Of a DNA stretch of 64,000 bases, positions 18,507 to 26,710 are shown one piece after another. The position numbers and the translations under genes are program-made. Numbering within the stretch: the first letter of the stretch is position 1; each line of letters opens with the position of its first letter. The notes beneath the pieces are model-generated. The model saw only the letters and a list, made by a program, of their open reading frames with translations. It was not told the origin of the DNA and made no database searches. The stretch is from Evansella tamaricis (GTDB lineage Bacteria > Bacillota > Bacilli > Bacillales > Salisediminibacteriaceae), in NCBI RefSeq assembly GCF_019042215.1, contig NZ_JAHQCS010000079.1, positions 1-64,000 on the forward strand, read 5' to 3'.

Positions 18507-18916
18507 TTCATATCACTCCTTTTTTATTAGTTACCCTGACAATACATGTAATGTGCTGTCATCCGCTACACCTAACTCCCTTTCACGCAAGGTACAAGTG
18601 CGACATCCGTCCCTACTTCACTCCGTTCGCACTCACGGTGTCTTCTTTGCCTGCGGAAGATTCACGAGCCTCCTCGGCTCTCCGAGGGGATCCAAGATGC
18701 TATACCTCGGGGTCTCGTCCGGCTCGTTCTTCCGCGGGAGTGTCGTGGGATTACGCTCATCCAGTATGATAAACACTTTATTTTCATTCGCCATGGTATG
18801 ATTTTTCACATTTGATTATTGGGTTCTTTAAAGGACAATGTTGGATTTGAAACAAGTTGATTGAAACGTAGGTACTTACTGTCTCTTCCTTTACAAACAT
18901 TAATAGAACTTTTCGA
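18507..18916. repeat. GC-rich repeat-like intergenic segment between kduI' and kduD
   Basis: The part at 18560-18770 is clearly richer in G+C than the genes around it and has short inverted pieces (GCCTCCTCGGCTCTCCGAGG). Open frames here lack ribosome sites and family features. ACTGTCTCTTCCTTTAC at 18879-18895 is the same end motif as in the elements near 8980, 14090 and 17320. Confidence 0.5.
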
Positions 18917-19669
18917 TTAGGAACTCATCCATCCTCCATCAACACAGAGAACGTGACCTGTCACATACCTTGATGCTTCGGAAGCAAGGAACACCACTGG
19001 ACCCTTTAGATCGTCTGGTGTCCCCCATTCCCCTATAGGAATACGGGATGTTATAAAGTCATTTCTAACCTCGTTCTCCCGTAACGGTGCGGTATTATCC
19101 GTAATCATATATCCCGGGGCAATGGCATTGACACTAATTCCCTTACTTGCCCACTCATTTGCCAAAGATTTCGTTAATCCTGCCACGGCATGTTTTGTTG
19201 CAGTGTAGGCAGGAACCCTTAACCCCCCTTGAAAAGATAGCATGGATGCGATGTTTATTATTTTCCCCTCACCATTTCCGAGCATATGCTTTCCTACTTC
19301 TCTACTTAACCGGAACACAGAATTTAAGTTGACCTGTACAACATCATCCCAATCTTGGTCGGAGAAATTTTCCGCTTCTTTTCTGCGGATTATTCCAGCG
19401 TTATTGACCAGAATGTGTATTTTCCCTGCTTCTTGAATAGACTCAGTTACTATTTTGGTAACGGCATTTGCTTTAGATAAATCACCTTTAATTTCATAAA
19501 ACTTTTGACCTAATGCTTCAATTTTTTTCCGTGTTTCCGACATGTCACTAATACCAACACCAATGACATCTGCTCCAGCTTCCGCAAGACCTACAGACAT
19601 CCCTTGCCCTAGTCCTCGACTGGCTCCAGTAACCAGCGCCGTTTTACCCATTAGAGAAAAAGATTGCAC
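18917..19669 (-). CDS. kduD: 2-dehydro-3-deoxy-D-gluconate 5-dehydrogenase (copy 1)
   Basis: Classical short-chain dehydrogenase of 250 residues. It has the cofactor motif TGASRGLGQG (15-24), NNAG, a catalytic Ser in IINIASMLSFQGG and Y-T-A-T-K. KduD interconverts 2,5-diketo-3-deoxygluconate and KDG in the unsaturated-uronate branch. The SFQGGLRVPAYTATKHA segment and close likeness to the other two copies in this window support that call. The start is a GTG at 19669 with GGGAGG about 10 bases upstream. It probably shared a transcription unit with the kduI pseudogene just downstream, although about 410 bases of repeat-like DNA now separate them. Its promoter carries DeoR-like direct repeats. 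Confidence 0.85.
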   Translation of the reverse strand: MQSFSLMGKTALVTGASRGLGQGMSVGLAEAGADVIGVGISDMSETRKKIEALGQKFYEIKGDLSKANAVTKIVTESIQEAGKIHILVNNAGIIRRKEAENFSDQDWDDVVQVNLNSVFRLSREVGKHMLGNGEGKIINIASMLSFQGGLRVPAYTATKHAVAGLTKSLANEWASKGISVNAIAPGYMITDNTAPLRENEVRNDFITSRIPIGEWGTPDDLKGPVVFLASEASRYVTGHVLCVDGGWMSS

Positions 19670-19700
19670 TCCTACATTACCTCCCTTTTCTTCTAAAATA

Positions 19701-19754
19701 GTTCATTTATGTTCACTTAGGTTCGATTATATCACTTATCGAAAATTCTAACAA
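19701..19754 (-). promoter_or_regulatory. kduD promoter with three 10-bp direct repeats (DeoR-type operator)
   Basis: On the minus strand TTGTTA (19749-19754), a 17-bp spacer and TATAAT (19726-19731). On the plus strand GTTCATTTAT, GTTCACTTAG and GTTCGATTAT stand head to tail (19701-19730), an exact 10-bp period overlapping the -10 and start site. Helical-phase direct repeats are characteristic of DeoR-family operators. Confidence 0.75.
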
Positions 19755-19767
19755 TTTATTTCGGATA

Positions 19768-20532
19768 TTATCTATCCGCCAAAATTACAGAAATATCATT
19801 TTCTTCTAATTGTTCCTTTATTTTCTTCTGCAAACTTGAATTTGTAATTATATCGTCAATGTCGTCTAAAGGGGCAAATTGTATTAAGGCTACTTTTTCA
19901 AATTTACTAGAGTCCGCCAATAAAGTAACATGATCGGCACATTTGATGATTTGCCGCTTCCAATCTGCATGGATACTATCAAGTACAGTGAGCCCATGCT
20001 GAATAGATACACCAGTTGTTCCGAAAAATAATCGGTTAACTCGTATTCTCTTTAACAATTCACTAGCTTCTGAACCAAAAAGGGAGGAAGATGTTCCAAT
20101 TCTACTTCCTCCTAATACAATTAACTGAACTTTCTCTTTGTCCAATAACACTGAAGCTATCCTTATATCATTCGTAATTACCGTAACTGGTATTTCCCCA
20201 AACAGGCTCGCCAACGCCAGAGTAGTACTTCCACCGTCCATTAAGATAGTTTCCCCAGGTTTGATATGCTTAACAGCCTCGTTTGCAATTAGTCGCTTTT
20301 CATCACTTTTTAAAGATTGACGTTCTTCAATCGGAAAAATTCTTGTATCTTTCTCTGCAAGCATGGCTCCACCATGAATTCTCGTGAGTAAGCCCCTTTG
20401 TTCTAAGGTCTCTAAATCCAAACGAATGGTTTTTTCAGTTACTCCCAAAATTTTACTCAGATCAGAAACCTTAACAATATTTTTTTTCTCTATTTGGTGC
20501 AGTATCTCTTCATACCGTTCAACAGATAGCAT
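19768..20532 (-). CDS. DeoR-family transcriptional regulator
   Basis: Repressor of 254 residues. The N-terminal winged helix reads SVERYEEILHQIEKKNIVKVSDLSKILGVTEKTIRLDLETLEQRG, with the sequence RIHGGAML directly after it, as in the family. The C-terminal DeoRC sensor domain (GETILMDGGSTTLALA, VITNDIRIA, GTTGVS, LLADSSKF) binds phosphorylated sugars in relatives. The ATG at 20532 has GGGGGA 8 bases upstream, while the in-frame TTG at 20547 overlaps that site. It faces the kduD promoter with its direct repeats immediately downstream of its own stop, and its own promoter has similar repeats, so it likely controls kduD and itself. Confidence 0.88.
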   Translation of the reverse strand: MLSVERYEEILHQIEKKNIVKVSDLSKILGVTEKTIRLDLETLEQRGLLTRIHGGAMLAEKDTRIFPIEERQSLKSDEKRLIANEAVKHIKPGETILMDGGSTTLALASLFGEIPVTVITNDIRIASVLLDKEKVQLIVLGGSRIGTSSSLFGSEASELLKRIRVNRLFFGTTGVSIQHGLTVLDSIHADWKRQIIKCADHVTLLADSSKFEKVALIQFAPLDDIDDIITNSSLQKKIKEQLEENDISVILADR

Positions 20533-20565
20533 TCGAAAATCCCCCAAAAATCATATTCTTATATA

Positions 20566-20594
20566 ATTATCGAACAAAAACAAACATTTGTAAA
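20566..20594 (-). promoter_or_regulatory. Promoter of the deoR-type gene
   Basis: On the minus strand TTTACA (20589-20594), 17-bp spacer, GATAAT (20566-20571). The spacer holds GAAC/AAAC motifs repeated at about 10-bp intervals on the plus strand, and GTTCGATAAT matches one repeat (GTTCGATTAT) of the kduD operator at nine of ten bases. Confidence 0.6.
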
Positions 20595-21064
20595 CACACA
20601 AAAATGCCAGTCCTCGAACACTGGCTAATTTAATAACAATCGATTTGCAACTGAATGAGGTAGAACTCCAAACCTGCTTACCACATTTTTATTACTAACG
20701 AAACGAATCTTTTAAAGGCTGACGTGATGTGGCAGATCTATGAGGACAGTGATATAGGGTTTACGAAGAGACAGTTGAGGTCTAACTTTTTGTGAAGGCG
20801 GTTCGTATGGAGAATATTAAAACATAATCCCGAAAAACCATGCTACATTAACAAGAAAAGCGCAAGCGCCTTTGGTCACGAGCCTAGGGCAGTGGAGGAA
20901 TGACAACCTGAAGTCCGCTCTTTGACTTCAGTTGTCACTTCCGAAGTGCCCCGCAGCGATATAAGAAGCAACTGAAAAAGTTTAAAACCACTTCTGGAAT
21001 TTGACTTTTGGAGCACCGCATACTGTCATTATTAACGATAGTTTGTAACTCCTGTTGTGGTCTT
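20595..21064. repeat. Intergenic region with a Bacillus-type long hairpin repeat
   Basis: No gene. GAAAAGCGCAAGCGCCTT starts at 20861. It is followed by CTGAAGTC and GACTTCAG arms (20911-20939), ending near GTGCCCCGCAGCGA. The arrangement resembles a dispersed intergenic repeat common in Bacillaceae genomes. AAGAGACAG at 20766-20774 is an inverted copy of the TGTCTCTT element end. Confidence 0.6.
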
Positions 21065-21820
21065 TTAATACCCTAATTGACGAGAAATAGCAAGAGATGT
21101 TCTATGCACTTTCTCTTTTAATTCTTTCTCTATTCGTTCTATTGTGATCCGATTACTTGGCCCTGAAATGCTAAAACTTGCAACTACTTTTCCTCTCGAG
21201 TTATAAATAGGACCAGCAATACAACGAACACCCTCTTCAACCTCTACATTATCTAGTGCATAACCTTGTTTCTTTACTGTATCAATTTCTTTTACTAATC
21301 CTTCTACTGTTGTAATGGTATTTGCAGTTTTAGCTTCAAATTTAATTCTAGAGACTACGTCCCGGAATCGCTTTAACTCCATATCTGCAAGGATTATTTT
21401 CCCAACACCGGAACAATAAAGTGGTCTGCGCCTCCCAATTTGTGAGTACATCCTGATGGTTTGATTACTTTCAATTTTGTCCACGTATAAAACTTCTTCC
21501 TGGTCTTCAACACATAAATGTATAGTTTCACTCACATCATTTGACAGCTCTTCTAGGAAAGGTTTTGAGATATGAATAATATCTAAGTTATCTAATAAAT
21601 TTCGTGATAAATAAACTAATTGGAAGCCAAGCTTATACTTTTCACTTTCCTCATCTTTAACAACGTAGTTCATGTTATGTAGAGTAGACAACAGACGATG
21701 AGTTGTGCTTTTAGTTAAATTTACTTTTTCGGCTAGCTTTGTTAATTGTATCCCATTAGGATACTTCGATAAGACGTTCAAGATTGTCAAAGTCCGTTCG
21801 ACAGACTGTACATTTTGCAT
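21065..21820 (-). CDS. IclR-family transcriptional regulator
   Basis: Regulator of 251 residues. The N-terminal winged HTH (VERTLTILNVLSKYPNGIQLTKLAEKVNLTKSTTHRLLSTL) is followed by the IclR effector domain, with YCSGVGKIILADM, GYALDNVEVEEGVRCIAGPIYNSRGKVVASFSISGP. AAAGGAGATC lies before the ATG. It is encoded just downstream of the TRAP/kdg operon on the same strand but behind a terminator, with its own upstream inverted repeat. In uronate clusters IclR proteins of the KdgR type sense KDG, so it is a good candidate for control of the TRAP/kdu operon. That link is inferred. Confidence 0.85.
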   Translation of the reverse strand: MQNVQSVERTLTILNVLSKYPNGIQLTKLAEKVNLTKSTTHRLLSTLHNMNYVVKDEESEKYKLGFQLVYLSRNLLDNLDIIHISKPFLEELSNDVSETIHLCVEDQEEVLYVDKIESNQTIRMYSQIGRRRPLYCSGVGKIILADMELKRFRDVVSRIKFEAKTANTITTVEGLVKEIDTVKKQGYALDNVEVEEGVRCIAGPIYNSRGKVVASFSISGPSNRITIERIEKELKEKVHRTSLAISRQLGY

Positions 21821-21876
21821 CCTATTTGATCTCCTTTAGAATGAATGTATTTTAAATACAAGAGATTGACGTTTTC

Positions 21877-21893
21877 AGTAACTCTATGTTACT
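21877..21893. promoter_or_regulatory. Inverted repeat upstream of the iclR gene
   Basis: AGTAAC-TCTAT-GTTACT, a perfect 6-bp inverted repeat with a 5-base gap, lies 57 bases upstream of the iclR start. It is a possible autoregulatory operator. It does not match the GAAC-N3-GTTC repeat at the TRAP operon promoter. Confidence 0.4.
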
Positions 21894-22035
21894 AGAATAT
21901 ATTTAATCTGTAGATAAAAGCAAGTTGAGAATTATTTCGAATAAAGAAATTCCAGTTAAGACAATCCTGTCATACAACTGAATGAGAATGTTTTGCCATA
22001 TTGTAATAAAACTATTCTACATTTGTAAATTTAAT

Positions 22036-22059
22036 ACCCCCACCCTAAAAGGGTAGGGG
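22036..22059. terminator. Terminator after the TRAP/kdg operon
   Basis: ACCCCCACCCT (22036-22046) and GGGTAGGGG (22051-22059) form a G/C-rich stem with one mismatch and a short A-rich loop. It follows the stop of the yhcH-like gene on the minus strand; the T run (TTTTT) is on the plus strand. Confidence 0.7.
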
Positions 22060-22074
22060 ATTTTTGGAATTATA

Positions 22075-22527
22075 CTATTTTATCTTCACTTTAGGCACAA
22101 TTTTTCTAACCATTTCTTTTTCTTTTGATAGGAGCCCAGTCATGTGAGTGTCCTCAGGGTAACATACCATTACATCCCCTGGTTTCAACGTAACCATTGA
22201 TGTTATTTCCCCGTCAAACAGAACAACATCTTCTGAATCATTATACTCCTCAATAACAGTCTGATTTGAAGTGTGATCTATCGCAATTCTTTCTGTTCCC
22301 TGTAGAATATAATGGAAATCTAAATACTTTCGGTGAGCTTCCCAAAAGCCATCTTTAGTTTCTTTCGTTTCGAATTCATTAACTTCAAAAAAGAACTCCT
22401 CTGAATCTTTGTGCACCCCTGTAGAATAGTCATCAAAGTTTGTTTCCCCTAAAAACTGAAGCCCCTTTTGTAGATGTTCAACAGAATAGTATTTATTTTG
22501 CAAATCTACTAGTTTACCAGTAATCAT
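22075..22527 (-). CDS. YhcH/YjgK/YiaL family protein (DUF386)
   Basis: Cupin-like protein of 150 residues. Its family signatures are visible: EAHRKYLDFHYILQGTERI with conserved H-x-x-x-x-D-x-H-x-x, and PGDVMVCYPEDTHM with a likely metal-binding His. Family members include the beta subunit of evolved beta-galactosidase and YiaL/NanQ, which act on free or anomeric sugar acids, NanQ as a sialic-acid anomerase. As the last gene in the TRAP/kdu operon, it might speed mutarotation or ring opening of an imported uronate; this is an inference. Confidence 0.8.
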   Translation of the reverse strand: MITGKLVDLQNKYYSVEHLQKGLQFLGETNFDDYSTGVHKDSEEFFFEVNEFETKETKDGFWEAHRKYLDFHYILQGTERIAIDHTSNQTVIEEYNDSEDVVLFDGEITSMVTLKPGDVMVCYPEDTHMTGLLSKEKEMVRKIVPKVKIK

Positions 22528-22566
22528 AGTTTATGGTCACCTTTCTGTTAGGACATATCAAGAATC

Positions 22567-23343
22567 TTAACGGGCTAACCAACCACCATCAATAGCAAGA
22601 ATATGTCCATTCATATAATCCGATGCTTGACTAGAAAGGAATACAACCACACCCATTAAGTCAGATGGTTGTGCCCAACGCCCTGCCGGGATACGTGATA
22701 GGATTTCTGCATTGCGCTTTTCATCTGCACGAATTGGTGCTGTATTATCAGTTGCAACATACCCAGGTGCTATTGCATTGATTTGGATGTTGTTTTCACC
22801 CAACTCATTAGCAAATGCCTTAGTAATCCCCGCAACAGCATGTTTACTAGCTGTATATGGCGGAACAAACTTTCCACCCTGAAATGAAAGCATAGATGCG
22901 ATATTTATAATTTTTCCACTCTTCTGCTCAACCATTACCTTTGCTACCTCTTGGCTAAGGAAATAGACAGAATTTAGGTTGATTTCCATGACTGCGTCCC
23001 AATCCTCTTGCTTATACTCAAGTAATGGAGAACGACGGATTGTCCCAGCATTGTTTACTAAAATATCAATCTTCCCATAAGTATTTACACATTCAGAAAC
23101 TACCTCTTTAATGCTCTCTCTTTTAGTTAGATCTGCTTGGAAGAAAGCAACCTTACGTCCAGTCTTATGAATAAGTTCTCTTGTTTCATCCCAATTTCTA
23201 TCGTATGTGACAATAAATAAGTCTGCACCTGCTTCCGCTAGGGCAACAGCATAGCCCTGACCTAAACCAGTATTTCCTCCTGTAACAATCGCAACTTTAT
23301 CTGTTAATGCAAAGAAGTCTAAAGAAAATTTTTGTAAGCTCAA
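22567..23343 (-). CDS. KduD-like short-chain dehydrogenase (copy 2)
   Basis: SDR of 258 residues with TGGNTGLGQG, NNAGTIRRSP, IINIASMLSFQGG and Y-T-A-S-K. It resembles copies 1 and 3 in the SFQGG-YTASKHA core and in the C-terminal DGGW, so it is a 2-dehydro-3-deoxygluconate 5-dehydrogenase or a gluconate 5-dehydrogenase relative. It overlaps nothing but is only 3 bases from eda, so both are likely translated from one message. Three paralogous SDRs in 7 kb suggest that they handle different epimers or cofactors, or that some are redundant after duplication. Confidence 0.78.
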   Translation of the reverse strand: MSLQKFSLDFFALTDKVAIVTGGNTGLGQGYAVALAEAGADLFIVTYDRNWDETRELIHKTGRKVAFFQADLTKRESIKEVVSECVNTYGKIDILVNNAGTIRRSPLLEYKQEDWDAVMEINLNSVYFLSQEVAKVMVEQKSGKIINIASMLSFQGGKFVPPYTASKHAVAGITKAFANELGENNIQINAIAPGYVATDNTAPIRADEKRNAEILSRIPAGRWAQPSDLMGVVVFLSSQASDYMNGHILAIDGGWLAR

Positions 23344-23345
23344 TG

Positions 23346-24014
23346 TTATATCTCCAATCCATTATTTATTTTTCTTGCAATCCTTACTTTTTCCACATAT
23401 TGACGTGCAATAGTTGTTACTTTCCCATAGTCACCATCAGCCTTTGCGGCATTAACTAAATTGCCACCTATTCCTACAGCAATAGAGCCATTTTCTATCC
23501 ATTCATTAATATTATCTATACTAACTCCACCTGTTGGCATAATGTTAACCTGTGGTAATGGTGCTTTCACAGCCTTAATAAAATCAGGACTCACAGAACT
23601 TCCAGGGAAAAGCTTAACTACATCTACTCCATAAGTAAGTGCCTCTTGCATTTCCCCGATTGTAAGACAACCTGGCATATACGGAATTCCATATAAGTTA
23701 CATAACTTAGCTGCTTGTTTATTGAAAGCAGGACTAACAACAAAGCCAGAACCTGCTAAAATAGCTAATCTAGCTGTAGTTTCATCTAGCACTGTACCTG
23801 CCCCAACAACAACAGTAGGATCTTGTTTATATGCAGAGACTAAATACTTAATAACTGAATCCGCTTCAGGGGTCGTATACGTAATTTCAACACAAGTTAT
23901 TCCACCTTTAATACATGCCTCTGATATATTAATTGCTTCTTCAGAAGTATCTGCCCGTATCACCGCTACAATGCCTGCATCAGAAATACGCTGCAATGTA
24001 TTCAGCTTTTTCAT
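23346..24014 (-). CDS. eda: KDPG / 2-keto-4-hydroxyglutarate aldolase
   Basis: Class I aldolase of 222 residues that splits 2-keto-3-deoxy-6-phosphogluconate into pyruvate and glyceraldehyde-3-phosphate. The family motifs are clear: IVAVIRAD, CVEITYTTPEA with the catalytic Glu, VVGAGTVLD, and VVKLFPGSSVSPDF with the Schiff-base Lys, then MPTGGVSIDN. It is the last step for all KDG made by the UxaABC and KduID branches. It follows kduI by about 27 bases. Length and motif order match the family, so confidence is high. Confidence 0.93.
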   Translation of the reverse strand: MKKLNTLQRISDAGIVAVIRADTSEEAINISEACIKGGITCVEITYTTPEADSVIKYLVSAYKQDPTVVVGAGTVLDETTARLAILAGSGFVVSPAFNKQAAKLCNLYGIPYMPGCLTIGEMQEALTYGVDVVKLFPGSSVSPDFIKAVKAPLPQVNIMPTGGVSIDNINEWIENGSIAVGIGGNLVNAAKADGDYGKVTTIARQYVEKVRIARKINNGLEI

Positions 24015-24041
24015 TCTACTTTCTTCCCCTCCTCTACAAAA

Positions 24042-24872
24042 CTATCTAAGTTCTTCCATTTTCACATGATCCATATCGGTAAATTGCTTATTTTCTCCCG
24101 CCATAGCCCATACGAATGTATAGTTGCTCGTTGCAGATCCACAATGAATTGACCAAGGAGGGGAGATTACTGCCTGTTCATTTTTCATCACAAGATGCCT
24201 AGTTTCGTTAGGCTGCCCCATCATATGAAACATTCTCGCATTTTCATCTAAGTCAATATATAAATAGACTTCCATTCTACGATCATGGGTGTGGGTAGGC
24301 ATTGAGTTCCAAACACTTCCAGGTTTTAATTGGGTCATCCCCATAACAATTTGGCAACTTTGAATCCCATTATCATGAATCATTCGAGTCAGGACACGTT
24401 CATTTGCACTTTCTGGTGACCCTAACTGATCACCTTCAAAGTCGTTTAAGGAAACTTTTTGAACTGGATATTCCTTATGAGCAGGTGCAGAAAACAAATA
24501 ATACTTTGCAGGTTCACTTGCAGAATCACTTGAAAACACAAGATTCTTCTGGCCTTTCCCTACATATAAGCAATCCTTTTTTTTCATTTTATATTCTTGA
24601 CCATCCACGGTTACTTTACCGGAATTACCTACATTAATTATCCCAACTTCCCTACGTTCAAGGAAATAGTCTGCTTTCAGCTCATCATTCTCTTCTAAAA
24701 CAATTGCATCCGTAGTCGGTGTGACACCGCCCACAATCGTTCTATCTTCCATTGAATAGACAAGCTTTGTTTCACCATTTATGAATAATTTTTCAATTAA
24801 AAAATGCTGACGTAATTGTTCCGTATTAAAAGTCTTTACATGGTCTGGATGTGTTGAATATCTTTTTTCCAT
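24042..24872 (-). CDS. kduI: 5-keto-4-deoxyuronate isomerase (intact copy)
   Basis: Isomerase of 276 residues that converts 5-keto-4-deoxyuronate (DKI) to 2,5-diketo-3-deoxygluconate (DKII). It is a double cupin with the metal-site block MPTHTHDRRMEVYLY and later SPPWSIHCGSATSNYTFVWAMAGEN, which carry the Zn-ligand His and Glu residues of KduI. The ATG at 24872 follows GGAGG by 8 bases; an in-frame TTG at 24887 overlaps that site and is rejected. Downstream of kduD copy 3 and upstream of eda in the TRAP operon, it is the functional counterpart of the frameshifted copy at 17675-18506. Confidence 0.94.
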   Translation of the reverse strand: MEKRYSTHPDHVKTFNTEQLRQHFLIEKLFINGETKLVYSMEDRTIVGGVTPTTDAIVLEENDELKADYFLERREVGIINVGNSGKVTVDGQEYKMKKKDCLYVGKGQKNLVFSSDSASEPAKYYLFSAPAHKEYPVQKVSLNDFEGDQLGSPESANERVLTRMIHDNGIQSCQIVMGMTQLKPGSVWNSMPTHTHDRRMEVYLYIDLDENARMFHMMGQPNETRHLVMKNEQAVISPPWSIHCGSATSNYTFVWAMAGENKQFTDMDHVKMEELR

Positions 24873-24901
24873 CAATAAAACCTCCAATGGTTAATATGTG
24901 C

Positions 24902-25654
24902 TTATCTTCCAAGCCATCCGCCATCAACTGCAATCGTAAATCCATTCACATAATCAGATGCAGCTGAAGCTAGAAAAATAACGGCTCCTTTCATGTCTTC
25001 CGGGCTCCCCCATCGACTTGCAGGGATACGTTCTAAGATTTGTCTGTTTCTTACCTCATCTTCTAACAATGCAGTATTCATTTCTGTTGCCATATATCCT
25101 GGAGCAATGCAGTTTATGTTAATTCCATGTTTAGCCCATTCATTAGACAGAGATTTCGAAAATTGCATAACTGCACCTTTACTCGCAGCATAGGCTGGAA
25201 CAGTCATTCCACCTTGGAACGAGAGAAGAGAAGCGATATTAATTATTTTTCCATGTCCTTGCTGTAACATGAGCTTTCCAATCTTTTGACACATAAAAAA
25301 GACTGCATTAGCATTAACGTCCATAACAAAGTCCCAATCTTCTTTTGGAAATTCCACAGATGGATGCCGTTTTTGAACTCCAGCATTATTTACTAAAATA
25401 TCAATGTGGCCCATCTCCGAAGTGATTTTTGCAATAAGATCATCATATTTATCGAAATTCTGCAGATCAAAACTAATTCCGATTGCTTTGCCGCCTTCTT
25501 GTCGAATTTCCTCAACAACTTCATCAGAAACAGATCTTCCGATTATCACTACATCGGCCCCAGCAGAAGCTAGACCAACAGCCATATCTTTTCCTAAGCC
25601 TCTAGTACCACCTGTTACGACGGCTACTTTACCACTCAGATCAAATAATTTCAT
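24902..25654 (-). CDS. kduD: KduD-type 2-dehydro-3-deoxy-D-gluconate 5-dehydrogenase (copy 3)
   Basis: SDR of 250 residues with TGGTRGLGKD, NNAGVQKRHP, IINIASLLSFQGG and Y-A-A-S-K. The NNAGVQKR and SFQGG-x-x-VPAYAASK segments are characteristic of KduD. It lies immediately upstream of the intact kduI on the same strand, the standard kduID pairing, so this is the most likely functional KduD of the window. It follows the MDR dehydrogenase gene by 28 bases within the TRAP/kdg operon. Confidence 0.87.
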   Translation of the reverse strand: MKLFDLSGKVAVVTGGTRGLGKDMAVGLASAGADVVIIGRSVSDEVVEEIRQEGGKAIGISFDLQNFDKYDDLIAKITSEMGHIDILVNNAGVQKRHPSVEFPKEDWDFVMDVNANAVFFMCQKIGKLMLQQGHGKIINIASLLSFQGGMTVPAYAASKGAVMQFSKSLSNEWAKHGININCIAPGYMATEMNTALLEDEVRNRQILERIPASRWGSPEDMKGAVIFLASAASDYVNGFTIAVDGGWLGR

Positions 25655-25682
25655 ATATTAATTCACTCTCCCTTCTAGAAGC

Positions 25683-26684
25683 CTAAAATTTGTACATTAC
25701 TTTTATGGCATCAGTTGGAGTTGTTAATAAATCAAATCCTTTTTGTGCCTCTTCAACAGGTAACACATGTGTAATAAGCCTTTCAAACTCAGGTGCTGAA
25801 TTTAGAAGTTCCCCAGCAATTTCAAAGTCTCGATTTGTATACACTCTTGTGAAACTCATCGATAATTCTTTAAACATTCCCTCGAGTAGATTAACTTCAG
25901 CTGGTTTTTTATAAGCAGCCAACACTACAACTCTCCCTCTAACTTTTACTACCTTTGTTGCTTGTTGGATAACTGAAGGATGCCCAGCACAGTCAAACAC
26001 AAAGTCACTCCCTGTACCATTTGTCATTTCCCTCACTGTCTCGTGTACATCCTGAATCATTGGATTAATACAATGAAATCCAAGCTCTTTCGCTTTTTTC
26101 AGTCGCAGCTCGTTGGGCTCAACTACCATAATATTGGTAGCACCGTAGCTTTTTAATGTCATGGCGACACATAACCCAATCGTGCCAGCACCATATACGA
26201 CCACGTGATCACCTGGAATGTATTCCCCTTGTCTAGCTGCATGGACAGCAACTGCAACAGGCTCCATTAGAGCACCAAGCTTTAGAGAGGTGTCGGCTGG
26301 TAAAGGTGCGATTCGTTCAATAGGAGCAATGACATACTCAGCCATACCTCCATTACAATCAATTCCTACTAGATGAAGTGTTTCACAAACATGGCTCTGA
26401 CCTGTTAAACATGGTTTGCATTTTCCACAAGTAAGTAAAGGATTTACCGTAACTGGTGTTCCCTCAGAAAATGTTGGGTGACCTTTAACAATCGTACCTG
26501 AAAATTCATGTCCCATAATTAATGGTGCTTTTGCTCTAGGATGAGCACCTGCATAGATATTCAAATCAGTACCACAAATACCAACATGAGATGTTTTAAT
26601 CAGCACCCAACCTTCTTTTACTTCTGGAATGTCTTTTTCTTGTATAGATATAAGGTTCGGACCTTCATAAATAATTGATTTCAT
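25683..26684 (-). CDS. Zinc-dependent MDR dehydrogenase (sorbitol/threonine dehydrogenase-like)
   Basis: Medium-chain dehydrogenase of 333 residues. It has the catalytic-zinc residues in GICGTD and GHEFSG. The structural-zinc lobe CGKCKPCLTGQSHVCE holds four Cys. The NAD motif is GAGTIGLCVA. The polyol dehydrogenase group (galactitol-1-phosphate, sorbitol, threonine, L-galactonate dehydrogenases) shares these features, and the substrate cannot be assigned. Within the TRAP/kdg operon a uronate-derived hydroxy acid is a reasonable guess. The ATG at 26684 is preferred, with GAGGTG close upstream, over a GTG at 26693 that overlaps this site. Confidence 0.82.
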   Translation of the reverse strand: MKSIIYEGPNLISIQEKDIPEVKEGWVLIKTSHVGICGTDLNIYAGAHPRAKAPLIMGHEFSGTIVKGHPTFSEGTPVTVNPLLTCGKCKPCLTGQSHVCETLHLVGIDCNGGMAEYVIAPIERIAPLPADTSLKLGALMEPVAVAVHAARQGEYIPGDHVVVYGAGTIGLCVAMTLKSYGATNIMVVEPNELRLKKAKELGFHCINPMIQDVHETVREMTNGTGSDFVFDCAGHPSVIQQATKVVKVRGRVVVLAAYKKPAEVNLLEGMFKELSMSFTRVYTNRDFEIAGELLNSAPEFERLITHVLPVEEAQKGFDLLTTPTDAIKVMYKF

Positions 26685-26710
26685 AGAAGACACCTCTTGC
26701 TAAAAGTTTT

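Noticed and set aside
18551-18801. Overlapping frames in the GC-rich gap before kduD
   Set aside because: Two overlapping frames of arginine/serine-rich peptide with no ribosome site or family likeness; typical of GC-rich repeat DNA.
22036-22062. Riboswitch upstream of iclR
   Set aside because: The C/G-rich hairpin is explained as the terminator of the operon upstream; no aptamer-like structure follows.
24404-24637. Frames opposite kduI and other antisense frames inside real genes
   Set aside because: Shadow frames of well-supported genes without their own ribosome sites or domains.
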